64,000 nt of DNA from Manihot esculenta (lineage: Eukaryota > Streptophyta > Magnoliopsida > Malpighiales > Euphorbiaceae). The stretch lies in contig NC_035171.2 in assembly GCF_001659605.2 (NCBI RefSeq), forward strand, positions 5,286,886 to 5,350,885, given 5' to 3'. Shown piece by piece: positions 20,586 through 33,130 of this stretch (its first letter is position 1; every line of letters starts with the position of its first letter). The position numbers and the translations under genes were made by a program. The notes under the pieces are model-generated. The model was not told the origin of the DNA and made no database searches. It worked only from the letters and a program-made list of their open reading frames with translations.

Positions 20586-22833
20586 TGTAATACCCGGCTA
20601 GTTCTGACATCGGAATTCCTACCGTCCGGTAGAATCTGGGATGTCGGAGCTTCTCTGAAGGAAAGAGTGAAGGTTTTTTTAAAATGTTTTAAGTGTTTTA
20701 AAGGTTTGATTCAGAAAAGAGTTGAGTTTTTCAAAGAAAAGACTAAGGAAGCTCTTGTCACTTTCGGCCCCCGAAGGTTATGTTCGGCCGCCGAAAGTAC
20801 CCTAGGTTCGGCCCCCGAAAGTGAAGTTCGGCCGCCGAAGGTGGTGTGGTGTCGCATGCAGCTTTGGCCACTGAGTGTGAAGCAGTTGGACATCTATAAG
20901 TGCTCTTCTGGCCGAGAATGGAGGTGCTTGAGCTCTCCTTTGGGTCAGAAACAAGTTTAAGCTTTCCTTTGATGATTTTTCATGGTTTTTCATCAAATCT
21001 TCCATAGTTAAACTAGTTTAAGTGAGCTTTAGGTTAGTTTTGAAGAGTTTTAGAGTTTGGAGACTTTTGAAGCTTGAATCTCCATCTCTTCAAGTTTGGA
21101 GTCACACCAGCCTTTGTTCTTCAAGAGGTAAGTGTGAATCCTTGGTTTTTATAAGGTTTTACATGAGTTTAATGAAGGAAAAGGGGAGTTATGCATGAGT
21201 TTGCATGGTTGAGCATATTAGGGTTCATGGATCCTTTATGCTTTATGTATGCTTGATGTGTGTTGTTTGTTGGAGTTTTAGTGTGTTTAAGACTCCTATA
21301 TGCTTGGTTAAGTGTTTATGCATGTTTTGGAGAGGTTGGATGCATGTTTGGAGGGTTGGTGTTTGGGTGGCATGGTTGTGCACGAAGCTGAGTTCTGGAT
21401 GAACTCAGGTTCGACCGCCGAAGGGAGGGTTCGGCCACCGAACCCCTTGTGGAGGCAGTTTCGGCTGCCTAAGGTTGCCCCCGAACATTTGGACTTTCGT
21501 CTCTGTCATGCACATTCGGCCGCCGAAGGTGCCGCCGAACATGCCTGACTTTAGGCTCTGGAAGGGACATTCGGCCTCCGAAGGTGTCGCCGAAAGTGCC
21601 CTGTCCAGCCTTCCTTTGCATGTTTGCTATGATTGTTCTAGGGTGTTTTAGGGGTTTCTGAAGAGTTGTTTAGAGGTTTGTCAGAGTATATTTGGTACCT
21701 CATTTGAGTCCACCTGGGTAGGTTCGGACCCGAGGAACCGAGGAGATTAGCAGTGTTAGCTACTTCAGAGTCTGCAAAGTTAGCTCAGAGTCAGCCAGAG
21801 GTGAGTGGAACTGAACTATGTTTTAAAGTTAATGAATGTTTGAGCATAATCCATAAATCATAAATGCCATGTTTATATAGGATGTATTGATTGCATTAGT
21901 GAACACGAAGATGATGCATTGCATTGTTATGATAGATGATGTGGATGGACAGCAGGACGATCCATTAGCTCTCTGAGTATCGAGTCACAAAGTCCTGTGG
22001 TGCTCTCTAGAGGGCCGGGCATAGTCATGAAGTCCTGTGGTGCTCCTTTGCGGGCCGGGCATAGTCGCAAAGTCCTGCGGTGCCCTTTTTAGGGCCGGGC
22101 ATTGTTATTGAGGGATTTTTGGATCAGTCCATCCGTGATGTGAATTGTTTGTGCTTTGATGCATTCATGGTGACATATATTTTAATGTTTTTATTGTTCT
22201 ACTCACTAGGCTATAGTAGCTCACCCCACTCCCTTAACCCCAGTTTTGCAGGCTCAGAGATCAGGGCAGTTCAGTAGGGTACAGGAAAAGGAAAGAGTTT
22301 TGTAATAGAGTAGTGGACATGATATTTATTAAAGGATAACTGTAAAGTTATGTCTTTTAGTAGTTATGTATAGTCATGTTATGTCATGTATGGATAGAGT
22401 TGTGCTTTGCCCATGTGTATGTTTTAATCCTTTTGTACATGGATCCTGTTTTACGTTTCTTGATGAGAAATGTGCTGAACCAGGCTTAGTGTATAGTATG
22501 TGTTATGAGTTTCTAGAGGATATCACCAGTGATTATGCTAGGGAAGACAGGGTTTGATTCCCTTGACCCAGTAGCATAACCGTGAGGGAAAGAACGCTGG
22601 GCGTGATCCCAAAGCGGCAGTAGTCTATGGTGTTGGCCTTGAGGGCTAATTCAGATTTTTATCTGAGTGATAGTAGAGAAGCCTGGTAGTTATTCAGTTT
22701 TGTTAGTTATGTTTGATCATGTACAGGATTTTATCAGGTACTCAGAGTTCATAGTTGGTCACTACGGGTTCCGGCGACCTTAAGTCGATCTGAATCCTAG
22801 TGCCGGTGATGGTCCGATTTTCGGGTCGTTACA
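20586..22833 (+). mobile_element. Element F 5' LTR (2248 bp)
   Basis: TGTAATACCC to GTCGTTACA. It contains the near-palindromes at 20760-20842 upstream of TATAAG (20895-20900), donor-like CAAGAG/GTAAGTG with the intron start at 21128, distal near-palindromes at 21411-21600, three GCCGGGCATAGTC-type repeats (21990-22105) and the conserved CTCACTAGGCT...CCCCAG block (about 22201-22252). Confidence 0.92.
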
Positions 22834-23120
22834 GATTGGTATCAGAGCTTAGGGCCTCAGGAGTACGATGTATTGAGCTAAGATGCTCAGGGATTAGAGA
22901 TGTTCCACATCGGAAAGAGGTTGTTTTAGAAGGGCAAGCACAATAGGAAAGATCATGTCCACTAGAATAGGATGTTGAGTCCTGTCTATATGCTGATGTG
23001 TAATGCCATGCCATGATTTATACATGTGCATTATTGATTATGTGATGTATGTATGAGGGTTCGTGTGTTTTCACATTGACCATATGTTGCTGATTTGTTA
23101 TGCTATGTGTTGTTTTCCAG
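21128..23120 (+). other. Predicted leader intron of element F
   Basis: Donor TTCAAGAG/GTAAGTG at 21128; acceptor TTGTTTTCCAG ending at 23120, nine bases before the gag ATG; branch-point-like TTGCTGATTTG about 30 bases upstream. Predicted length 1993 bp. Unproven. Confidence 0.55.
22837..22848 (+). other. Element F primer-binding site (tRNA-iMet)
   Basis: TGGTATCAGAGC three bases after the LTR end at 22833. Confidence 0.95.
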
Positions 23121-23129
23121 AGAGAAAGG

Positions 23130-26100
23130 ATGAGAGGAACCCGTCGATCTGCACGATTGACTGGAGTACCATCTGAGAGTGAGGGCATGGATGCCCATTC
23201 CCCTGCTTTGCCTAGAGCAACGTCAGGTGAATTAAGCGGAGAAGGTTCATCAAGGGACCCTAGAAGGTCTATTGATGTGAGTAGAAGAGGAGTAGTTCAG
23301 GGTGGTGTGTCAGAGGATATGAGAGGATCAGAGAAGAATGAGCAGAGAAGAGGGGGTAGTATGAGCATGGGTATGCTAGGAGAGGATATGGGAGAGTCCC
23401 AAGGAGGCACTCAGGCCTCAGGTTTTATTCCACCACAGTATCCACCCTACCCACAGGGGTTAGGGTATCCGATGAGAGGTATGTCGGATTTCTTTAGTTA
23501 TAACCCATATCCCACCTTTATGCCCTATCCTCCCTTTTACCCGCCATATCCACAGTATTCTATGTTTCCACCCCCACCCTTTTTCCCAGGACTAGCAAAC
23601 CTTAATTCAGGAGATGTTACACCTCCTCCACCACCAGTAGAACCAGTAGCTCCAGTTATCCAAACATCTCAACCTGGCCCATCTGAGAGGAGCAAGGTAA
23701 AGATGATAGATTACCTGAAGTTAGATGCTCCTAAGTGTAACGACCCCAAAATGGACCGGCACCGGCGCTAGGATTCAGGTCGGCTTAAGGCCGCCAGAAC
23801 CCGTAGCAAGCCTGCTATACTCTCTGTGTACCTGTAAATCTCATACATGATCATACATTTTCTGTGAAGATAAAAACTTTTCTTTCTCTGAACCATGGCT
23901 CAACCTGTGCATGCACAATCTCAGTACTCTATACTCTGTACTCTGTACTCTATACCCTTGACTAGAGCTTGCTCTAGATGGGTTAACTCATACCTGTTAA
24001 GCCTGGTTTAACACATACTCTGTAAAACAGTTATACAACTAGATCATGTACATTAACAAAAGATTTACCATACAAAATAACTAAGTCAAGCACCACTCTA
24101 ACTTTATACACAACTATTACATCTCTTTAGCTTTACATGTCCACTCTATTCTATTACAAAGCTCTTTTCTCTTTCTGTACCCTGCTGGACTTTCCCTGTA
24201 CACTGTACACTGAACCTGCAAAACTGGGATTAAGGGAGTGGGATGAGCTCTATAGCCCAGTGAGTAGAACAGTAAAACAAACCATTAAAACATGATCTCA
24301 TAGAATGCATCATAACACAAACAATTCACATCAAGGGTAAACCTGTCACCACATAGTCCCAGTAACTGTTCCCTGCCAGGCCGTAGACTGGGGTCCTGGT
24401 CTCCTGTACTATATATATATATGTGTATATAACACCTGTACTTACCATTTGCCAGGGCATAACTGAGCACCTGGTCTTTACTATACCTGCCAGGCCGTAG
24501 AATGGGGTCCTGGACTTTCCTATACCTGCCAGGCCATAGAATGGGGTCCTGGACTTCCTGTCTGGAACTATTGGATCATTCAGCATTCACCCACATCAAC
24601 AAATAACTATGCAATGCAACATATTCGTGGATTCTAATGCAACCAACCTACTGCATACTCATGGTGCATGAATGATGCTAAAAGCATTTCATTTCTCAAT
24701 TGAAAGAATTAAGTTTAGTTCCACTCACCTCTGGCTAACTCTGAACTGACTCTGCAGGTTCTGAAGCAGTACTCACTGCTGAACTCTCTGGTTCCCCTGG
24801 TCTGTGCCTACACAGATGGATTCAAATGAGGGACCAAACTAGCTCAAACACAACTCTATAAAACTCCCCAAGAATCCCCTTAAACTCCCTAAAACAATCA
24901 TGCAAAGCATGCAAAGGAAGGCTGGACATGACACTTTCGGCAGCAGGTTCGGCGGCCGAATGTCCTCTCCAGAGACGAAACTCAAGCACCTTCGGCGGCC
25001 GAATCTCTACTTTCGGCGGCCGAACCCTTTCGGGGCAAGTTTCGGAGGCTGAAAGGCACTCCAGAGACGAAAGTCTCTAATCTTTGGCGGCACCTTCGGC
25101 GGCCGAAACTCCCCTCCAGAGCCGAAAGTCCAAAGGCTCAGGGGCAAGCTTAGGCAGCCAAAGCCACCACCTCAGCACATTCGGCGGCCGAAGCTTCCTT
25201 CGGCGGCCGAAGCTGAGTTCATCAGCAAGGCAGAAACTTGCTCTGCCTCACACCATACGCACCAAACTCTCTCCCAACTCAACAACTCAACTCCTCAACA
25301 TGCATACGTTCAAGCATATGCTCAAAGGGGTCAAAAACTACCTTAAAACCCCATCACAACAACACACAAAACACATATACAATTTTCATCAACAAAACCC
25401 CAAGAACTCACTCTTTACCCTATTCATGCAACTTAACCTCTAAACCCCATAAAACCTTCAGAAAATATATAAACAGGGTCAGGATCTTCACTTACCTCTT
25501 GAAAACAAAAGGATGAACGATCCTAACGTGTATATATGGAACAACTTTCCTTCAAATTCTCCAAACTTCAAAACTTAGTGTTTAAAGCTCAAAACCTTCA
25601 AAAATAACATCAAAACCATTAAAAACTTACAAGATTTGATGAAATCGTGAAGAGTAGCCATGGAGAACATGGTCTTACCTCTGGGAGTGAAAAGGAAGTA
25701 ACACATGTCCTTTTCTCCGAGTGGAAGACAATGTATAGGTGGCAAAATCGCCTCAGGTTCGGGGGCCTAACTGAGGCTTCGGGGGCAGCAAAACCATGCA
25801 ACGTTCGGTGGCCGAAACTATCCTTCGGGGGCCGAAACTAGCTGATGTTCGACGGCCGAACATTACCTTCGGCGGCCGAACCTTGTTTTTCTGCCTTGGT
25901 TCCTTTTCTCTCAAAACTCATTTCAATTCAACTCTAAAACATTAAAACATGCTACATTACTTTAGAAAACATAAAATTTACCCTTTTAGAGAATCCCGAC
26001 ATTCAGGATTCCACCGGAAAGTAGAATTCCGATACCGGACTCTAGCCGGGTATTACACTAAGTATAAAACCGGAGATGATCCGTTTGAGTATCTCAAAAC

Positions 26101-27124
26101 GGTCAAGATGATTGCAGATGAGCTAGGGGCAGATGATACTAGAGCCATTCAGATGGCAGGGTTCACTTTGTCATGCAAGAAAGCGAAGGAGTGGTTTAAC
26201 AGTTATGTGGACCCTAGAGTGGATAGCATGTCTTGGGGAGAGTTTGCAAATGAGTTTGCTGGATGGGCTTTTCTAGATAGTTCCCGAGAGATGAAGGTGG
26301 TTGAATTTGAGCAGCTAAGGCAGTTCGAGGATATGAGTGTAGATGAGTATACGGACAAGTTCCTTGAGTTGCTCCAGTATGTGGGGCAAGAGTATGATAC
26401 AGACCAGAAGAGAGCTAGGAGGTATGCCATAAGACTTCATTCTAGATATTCCTCCCTGATTTTAGCCGCAGAAAAGGAGGGTTTCCACTCCATAGTAGAT
26501 GCAACCCAAAAGATGGAGGCTAGTGCCATTATTGAGGGGTCAGTGAAATGGCAGGTGGCACAATCCTCAAGTTCTAAGACCCCAGGAGCAGGGAATGTAG
26601 ATCTTTCCTCTCTGGGTGAAGCTGCTGCTAGGAGTAAGAAGAAAGTTAGTGGCCTCAAAGAGTCGAAGAAGAAGGAGTTCTTCAACAGGTTAAGATCTGG
26701 TCTGGGATTAGGTGAGGGATCGAGCTCTGGCTCAGGTAGTTTTAGATGTAGGAGGTGCAGTAAGCCGCACAGAGGAGGTTGTCATTTTGGGACTTCAGGA
26801 TGTTTTAGATGTGGTCAGGAGGGACACATAGCACGAGAGTGTCCTCAGGCAACTTTCACGGTACCGTCCCATCAGACAGCTCTAGCTAGTATGGCACTGC
26901 CGACAGCTCTAGCCAAAACTCAGGGCAGAGGTAGAGGGAGAGGAGCAGCCTCTTCTTCAGCAGGTTCCCGTGGAGAAGATCCATCGGCTCCGACCCGGAT
27001 CTTCACTATGACTCAGCAGGAAGATGACACATCGGACATAGTGGTGACAGGTAGTTTCACTCTCTTATGTTCTGATGTGTATGTTTCAGTGGACCCTGAT
27101 GTTTCTCTTTCCTTGTTGCTTTGA
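23130..27124 (+). pseudogene. gag: Element F gag with protease remnant, split by solo LTR S2
   Basis: The gag frame runs 23130-23735, is interrupted by S2, and resumes in the same frame at 26063 through the TGA at 27122-27124. Apart from S2 there is no break. It begins [10 protein letters not shown], has the Pro/Tyr-rich N-terminus, the gag domain ([11 protein letters not shown]...) and a CCHC knuckle (CFRCGQEGHIAREC). At the protease the catalytic DPGAS is replaced by DPDVS, shared in DNA with E, and the frame ends a few codons later. So Gag was kept while the protease was already dead. Confidence 0.85.
23736..26057 (-). mobile_element. Solo LTR S2 (2322 bp, minus)
   Basis: Inserted in F gag with a perfect CTAAG duplication (23731-23735 and 26058-26062) and TGTAA...TTACA ends. 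It contains near-palindromes at 24937-25220 and 25755-25880, a TATA-like CCTATACAT (25732-25737 complement), a donor-like site (25491-25495 complement), CCAGGCCGTAGAATGGGGTC repeats around 24375-24555 and an (AT)n stretch near 24410. Nothing internal remains. Confidence 0.95.
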
Positions 27125-29319
27125 GAGCCATAGATAGCGTGGGTTGATAGCTTCTGGGGTAGAGTATTTCCTTTGAGTCAGTGGACTCAAGTGTGATCCA
27201 TCTGTGACAGAGTCAGTCTGTCAGTATAGTTCAGAGTATGTTGAGAGTAGATGCCATCTATTTGACCTTTTGGTTCTAGATTGGACTGTTTTGACGTCAT
27301 TCTAGTGATAGATGGGCTAGCTACTCGTAGTGCTACCAAGTCTGTAGAGACAAGGTAGTTATGTTTAGAGTTCGCGATGGATCAGAGGTAGTCCTTTGAG
27401 GGGTCAGAGTAGGGATACCCAGAGGTTTGATATCAGCCCTACAGGCTCATATGTTGTACAGGAAAGGTTGTCAGGGGTTTCTTGTTCTTGTTAGAGAGCA
27501 TGGTAGTCAGGTCAGGGAACCAGCTTTAGTACCCATAGTCTCCGAAAGAGAAAGTTTTAGATGTTCTCCCAGACTAGTTAACAGGTTTATCATTGATTAG
27601 GGAGACAGAGTTTAAATAAGGTGGTGATGGGAACTAGACTCATCTTTATTTCTCCCTTCAAGATAATACCTGTAGAGTTAAAGAAGTTGAAAAAGCTAAA
27701 GGATCAGTGTAAGGGTTGGGTGGTAAAAGTTCCATCCGACTGAGTACTTCTTCTTAGAATGCTCAAGAGTTGTTTATGAGAGAATGAAGGATAAATTCCT
27801 TGGACTTTGTTTCGACTATAGATGGTTGAACAAAGCCATTACCAAGAATGGGTAGCAGGTTACTTCGGATTGACAGTCTATTCGGACCAGCTGGTGGAAG
27901 TTGGTCGTCTTTTCAGGATAGATCTGACATCCGGGTACCAATAGTAAAGAGTTAGAGAGGCAGTGGTGCTAAAGAAAGAGTTTAGAACCAGATATGGGCA
28001 CCAGGAGTTTCTAGTCATGCCGTTCGGGTTAATATAGAACCCGCAGCATTTATGGACCTCATAAGCAGAGTTTTTAGTTAGATTCTGGATCACCCAATTA
28101 TTATCTTTATTGATGATACCTTAGTGTACTCTAGAAGTACAGAGGAATATGCCCATTATCTGAGGACAGTATTGTAGACCCTCGGAGAACACGGCTTGGA
28201 GGCCCAGTTCTCTAAAAAGTAAGTTTTGACTGAGGAGCATGTCTTTTATGATTTAAGATATGTCAGAGAAAAGAGTATCAGAGGGTTTCCAGCTCTTGTG
28301 AAAGAATTTAGTAGTTGGAATCAAGAAATCAGCCTCAGTGCCCGTAGCTAGAGAGAGTTTTTAGATGTTTTTCCCAGGCAGGCTGTCAGGTTTACCATCT
28401 GTCACAGAAATAGAATTTGGATTCTGGACGCGGAACCATTTCTATCTTTCCTGACAGGATGGCACCTGCAGAGAGTGAGGTAGTATAGAAAAGGAATAGA
28501 AGCCGGAAGAATAGTTGCTAGAGTTGGTAGACAAGGGTTATATTCGACTTAGTACCTCACCCTGGATTATTTCAGTGTGGTGGTGAGAAAAGTAGAATGA
28601 ATCCTTGAGACCTGGTGTCAACTGTAAGCAGCTGAACAAGGTTGCTACCAGGGACAGGTGTTCCTACTCAGGATTGTCGATCTGTTGGAACAGCTAGTAG
28701 GGACTAGTTAGTTTCCATGATAGATTTGAAATCTGGGTACTTCCTATTGAAAGTTAGAGCTAATGGTGTTTAGTAGTGAGAAGATAAAAGAGTTTTCTAT
28801 CAGAGTCAGCAGCAGTAGCCTGTTGAGAGTTAGTAAAGAGGCTAGTTTAGTAAAGAAGAAGAAAGGCGGGCAAGATTAGAGTGCGCAGCAGAAGCTTGCC
28901 GAGTTCAAGGCAAAATTGGAGTTTTGATTATCGTGTCATCTTTAATTAGGTGATCTATTGTGAGTTGAAGGGTGAAGTGGCTTTAAGATACGTTAAATCT
29001 TTCGAAGTCCTGAAAAGGATTGAGGATGTATCTAAGCTAGCTTTACCTATTCGGATGGAGGAAGCCATCTAGTTTTTCCATATTCCTGTGTTGTGAAAGT
29101 TTGTATCAGATCCAAGTGAGGTTCTTAAGGAACCAGAGGTTGAGATCTTAGAGAAATTTCACCTGTACTAAGCAGCCAGAGGGAGTTCTGTTGGTGAAAA
29201 TCTTTTGGAATCACCACAGTATAGAAGTGTGCCTAGAAGACTCGGGAGTTTTTACTCCAAGGTTACCTGTGTCTCTCTTTGGAGAGAAGCTTTAGGCCTT
29301 GCTTGTTATATGTTGTTTT
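27125..29319 (+). pseudogene. Element F pol relic
   Basis: About 2.2 kb of sequence with recognisable RT pieces (AGAACCAGATATGGGCACC near 27985; TTTATTGATGATACC near 28108, the FIDD region) but no frame longer than about 70 codons. It is also short for a complete RT-RNase H-integrase, so pieces are deleted. It shares derived changes with the pol relic of E, for example CTCATAAGCAGAGTTTT at about 28058, where A has an ATGAAC-type sequence. Confidence 0.8.
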
Positions 29320-29357
29320 AACATTCGAGGACGAATGTTTCTGTAAGGAGGGTAGAA
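29320..29357 (+). other. Element F PPT-adjacent stem-loop and PPT
   Basis: An 8-bp stem (AACATTCG at 29320-29327, CGAATGTT at 29332-29339) with AGGA loop, then TAAGGAGGGTAGAA (29344-29357) touching the 3' LTR. The PPT has pyrimidine-containing changes compared with A, B3 and E, so it may prime poorly. Confidence 0.85.
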
Positions 29358-30583
29358 TGTAATACCCGGCTAGTTCTGACATCGGAATTCCTACCGTCCG
29401 GTGGAATCTGGGATGTCGGAGCTTCTTTGAAGGAAAGAGTGAAGGTTTTTTTAAAATGTTTTAAGTGTTTTAAAGGTTTGATTCAGAAAAGAGTTGAGTT
29501 TTTCAAAGAAAAGACTAAGGAAGCTCTTGTCACTTTCGGCGCCCGAAGGTTATGTTCGGCCGCCGAAAATACCCTAGGTTCGGCCCCCGAAAGTGAAGTT
29601 CGGCCGCCGAAGGTGGTGTGGTGTCGCATGCAGCTTTGGCCACCGAGTGTGAAGCGGTTGGACGTCTATAAGTGCTCTTCTGGCCGAGAATGGAGGTGTT
29701 TGAGCTCTCCTTTGGGTCAGAAACAGGTTTAAGCTTTCCTTTGATGATTTTTCATGGTTTTTCATCAAATCTTCCATAGTTAAACTAGTTTAAGTGAGCT
29801 TTAGGTTAGTTTTGAAGAGTTTTAGAGTTTGGAGACTTTTGAAGCTTGAATCTCCATCTCTTCAAGTTTGGAGTCACACCAGCCTTTGTTCTTCAAGAGG
29901 TAAGTGTGAATCCTTGGTTTTTATAAGGTTTTACATGAGTTTAATGAAGGAAAAGGGGAGTTATGCATGAGTTTGCATGGTTGAGCATATTAGGGTTCAT
30001 GGATCCTTTATGCTTTATGTATGCTTCATGTGTGTTGTTTGTTGGAGTTTTAGTGTGTTTAAGACTCCTATATGCTTGGTTAAGTGTTTATGCATGTTTT
30101 GGAGAGGTTGGATGCATGTTTGGAGGGTTGGTGTTTGGGTGGCATGGTTGTGCACGAAGCTGAGTTCTGGATGAACTCAGGTTCGGCCGCCGAAGGGAGG
30201 GTTCGGCCGCCGAACCCCTTGTGGAGGCAGTTTCGGCTGCCTAAGGTTGCCCCCGAACATTTGGACTTTCGTCTCTGTCATGCACATTCGGCCGCCGAAG
30301 GTGCCGCCGAACATGCCTGACTTTAGGCTCTGGAAGGGACATTCGGCCTCCGAAGGTGCCGCCGAAAGTGCCCTGCCCAGCCTTCCTTTGCATGTTTGCT
30401 ATGATTATTCTAGGGTGTTTTAGGGGGTTTCTGGAGAGTTGTTTAGAGGTTTGTCAGAGTATATTTGGTACCTCATTTGAGTCCACCTGGGTAGGTTCGG
30501 ACCCGAGGAACCGAGGAGATTAGCAGTGTTAGCTGCTTCAGAGTCTGCAAAGTTAGCTCAGAGTCAGCCAGAGGTGAGTGGAA
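29358..30583 (+). mobile_element. Element F 3' LTR, truncated
   Basis: Homologous to 20586-21811 with about 15 or more substitutions. It ends at GAGTGGAA, where G-family LTR sequence begins. The last kilobase and the right target duplication are deleted. Confidence 0.9.
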
Positions 30584-31712
30584 GCAAGGTACGCTCCTTT
30601 CCTATTCTGAAGGCCATCTGCGCGCCACCTTCCTTCTGAAAGCCATGCAATCCAATTCCTTCCTCTTCTGCAACAACTTGGGCAGTAAGTTGAGCATGGG
30701 CAGCCTCTACACTAATTAGGAAGCAAGGAAGACCTAGGGCAGCATCTAAACTCTATAAAAAGGTATGGTCATTGGCTGCTCACATTTTTTTTCCTCTTCT
30801 TCGGACTTCTTCTCCTTCCATCCGGACGCACCTTCGGCCGCCGCACCACCACCATCTTCGGCTCCTTCTTCTTCTTCTACCTTTCTTTTTGGTTTTTGTT
30901 TCAGCCATGAGTGGCTGAAACCTTTTTATTCTAGTTGAACAATAGGTGAAGCTTTGGTTGTGATTTGATTGAGAGACTTGGACTCTATTGTTAGTCTTTT
31001 GTTATTCAATATTCTTGTGATTTCAATATTGCTTCGTTATTTAGATCTACATTGATTCTTTGTTGCAAAGTAATATATTGTTTGTTTGGATAATTTTAAG
31101 TCCGTAATTGCTTGAATTGTTCAAACATAAAAACACTTGGTGTAATAATCAAGGAAATTGCAAGATCTAGTGTTGTCTCATGCTTGTAGGTGACTAGAAT
31201 TGGTTTTCTCCATATCTTTATGCAATTGACTGTTGTAAAAGGCCTTAGGCTCAAAGACGTTCTTTGGCAATAGTTAATTAGTAATTAATTAGAGGACTTT
31301 CCCTAATTGGTTTATTATCAAGGAGAAGTATGGTTGTGAGAAGCATCTTCAATCACCATGGCTAATTTATTGAATCAATCAAAGGAAAATAAGAGTCAAT
31401 GATCAATCGCAACAACCAAAGTGAATCCGGATCTTCAACTAGAGCTTTTACCATTATTGTTTCACTCTTAATTCATCATCTGCTTTCTTTTTAATTGCTC
31501 TTTTCATTATTGCAATCAACTCAATCTCAAAACCCCCATTTTTACTTTACATGCACTTGCACTTTATTTTATTTTCTACTCTTTTTCATCTGGCCTCAAC
31601 AAGGAAGGTAAATAAGTATCAATTCCCTGTGGATACGATCCTTTCATCACTGTCTATAGTATTAATATTGTTGGTAGTTGAATTGATTATTTTGACCGGC
31701 TTCGACAATCAC
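30584..31712 (+). mobile_element. G-family LTR, 5'-truncated (Athila-like)
   Basis: AT-rich LTR sequence with a TATA box (TATAAAAA 30754-30761), a partial TTCGGCCGCCGCA near 30833, and an end (ATTTTGACCGGCTTCGACAA) closely resembling the D LTR end. It ends in CAATCA about 31712 with no PBS following. It is probably the 3' LTR of G1, shortened by the same deletion that removed the end of F. The ORF-free 30-31 kb stretch is explained by this. Confidence 0.65.
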
Positions 31713-32629
31713 TCTGTCATCTGCGAAATTTTTTTCTTTTTTTTTTTTCCTTTCAGATTTGCGATTTCTTTAGCTTTATTTTGTTTCAGTTTATGCGTTT
31801 ATTTTTTTGCTTTCAGTTTCCCTTAGTTCGTTTTCATTTATGCTTTCAATAACACACACACAACCACAACCTTATTCTTCTTTTTTATTTGCTCTACTCA
31901 AACTGATAAACTATGTTGGATGAGTTTTTCTTTCCATGACTCCATTGATGTGATGACTCTTTAAACATATGTTGAATCAATTGCAGTGAGTTATATTCAT
32001 GTTTGAGAATTGCCTTTTGAATTGAATCTTTGAGCTTGCCATGTTGAAAAATATATTGATGACACTCATTAGAGAGAATAAATTGAAAATTGTGTGAATG
32101 AACTTAACATGACTTGTTTTAGCAATTGGTGTTGATTTGCCCAAATCATTGAGAGAAAGAAAATTCAGCAAAGGCAAGGACCTCATGAGCACAAATTCAA
32201 AACTGTTTCAATGGTTGAAAGACTATGAACAGAGCTAGTAGCCACTTGGACAAGTGACCAACTGAAAATATATACCTTCACATCAATAGGTTGGTGACGT
32301 TTTCAAGCAAGATTAAAGTGCAAAAAGCTGAATAAAGTACTTCAAGGTAAGGGCAAGTCAATCCGAAAGCTAAAAAGAGTCCTATCTGAATAAATAATAT
32401 GTGCATGTATGACCTCTCTCTTGAGTAAAATAAATCCTAGCCATGGTAAGTAAAGGGAAACAAGGAAAGAAGGTGAGTAATCTTCATGCATATATTCTTC
32501 ACTGCAATAATTTAAAATAGGTGTCTAGAGTAAGAGCTTAAGTGGAAATAAGGATCAAGTAGCAAAGAAAGCTTGTTTGACTATGTTTATTTGCTTGAGG
32601 ACAAGCAAAAGGCTAGGTGTGGGGGTATT
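31713..32629 (+). mobile_element. Collapsed internal region of a second G copy (3' UTR only)
   Basis: From about 31735 it matches the 3' UTR of G1 (19975-20585) and continues past the point where F interrupted G1. There is a stem-loop at 32590-32609 (arms TTTGCTTG and CAAGCAAA, loop AGGA), then GGCTAGGTGTGGGGGTATT (32611-32629), the PPT. All coding sequence is absent, leaving LTR, 3' UTR, LTR. Confidence 0.75.
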
Positions 32630-33130
32630 TGATAGAGCATATTTTAGTCCATTTTATCTTGATATTATTGATGATTATTTACATGATTTCTGCTTAATTT
32701 AGTGCTCTTGGCATTGTTTTGCAGAAAATGGTGAAAAAGGACATTTTGGAGAAAATACCCTCAAAACTGCCTTATTTGGAGCAAAAGAGAGCAAGCCTGC
32801 CAAGTTGAAATCAAGTGAAGCTAAATAAGAAAAGTGGCAAAGAAGGAAAGAACATTCAGCCAAAGCAATTTGAAATTCAAATTTCAAATCTCCAAGTTGC
32901 CTTTTCCTTATTCAAAAAGCCATATCTCAAGTTGCCATTAATGGAGAGCCAAATAAGGAAAGTATTTTGAAATTCAAATCTTCAAGATTCATATTCAAAT
33001 TTTGAATTTCAAAATCCAGCTTGCTAAGGAATCCAAATCTTGAAGATCACATGTTGCCACCTCATGCCTTGCACATTCAAAATTCAAATCGCAAAAGGAC
33101 GCTCCACCTTCCTTATTAGTGCATGGGCTG
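32630..33130 (+). mobile_element. G-family 3' LTR, first 0.5 kb
   Basis: Starts TGATAGAGCATATT immediately after the PPT. It is truncated at 33130, where the B2 pol fragment begins. No TATA box is included. Confidence 0.75.

Larger units (their letters stand above)
20586..30583 (+). mobile_element. Element F: gag-only chromovirus, 3'-truncated
   Basis: Plus-strand element: 5' LTR 20586-22833, PBS 22837-22848, gag 23130-27124 (split by S2), decayed pol 27125-29319, hairpin and PPT 29320-29357, and a 3' LTR that stops at 30583, about 1.0 kb short. The paired LTR segments differ at 15 or more sites in about 1.2 kb, so it is older than A or E. The left flank is TTTCC; the right duplication is lost. 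Confidence 0.88.

Noticed and set aside
24400..24430. Informative (AT)n microsatellite
   Set aside because: The same short stretch occurs in the B LTR (about 58652), so it is part of the LTR and not an independent locus.
31713..31860. Small protein ORF at 31551-31826 (hydrophobic, Phe-rich)
   Set aside because: It spans an LTR end and a T-rich 3' UTR; composition alone gives the hydrophobic stretch.
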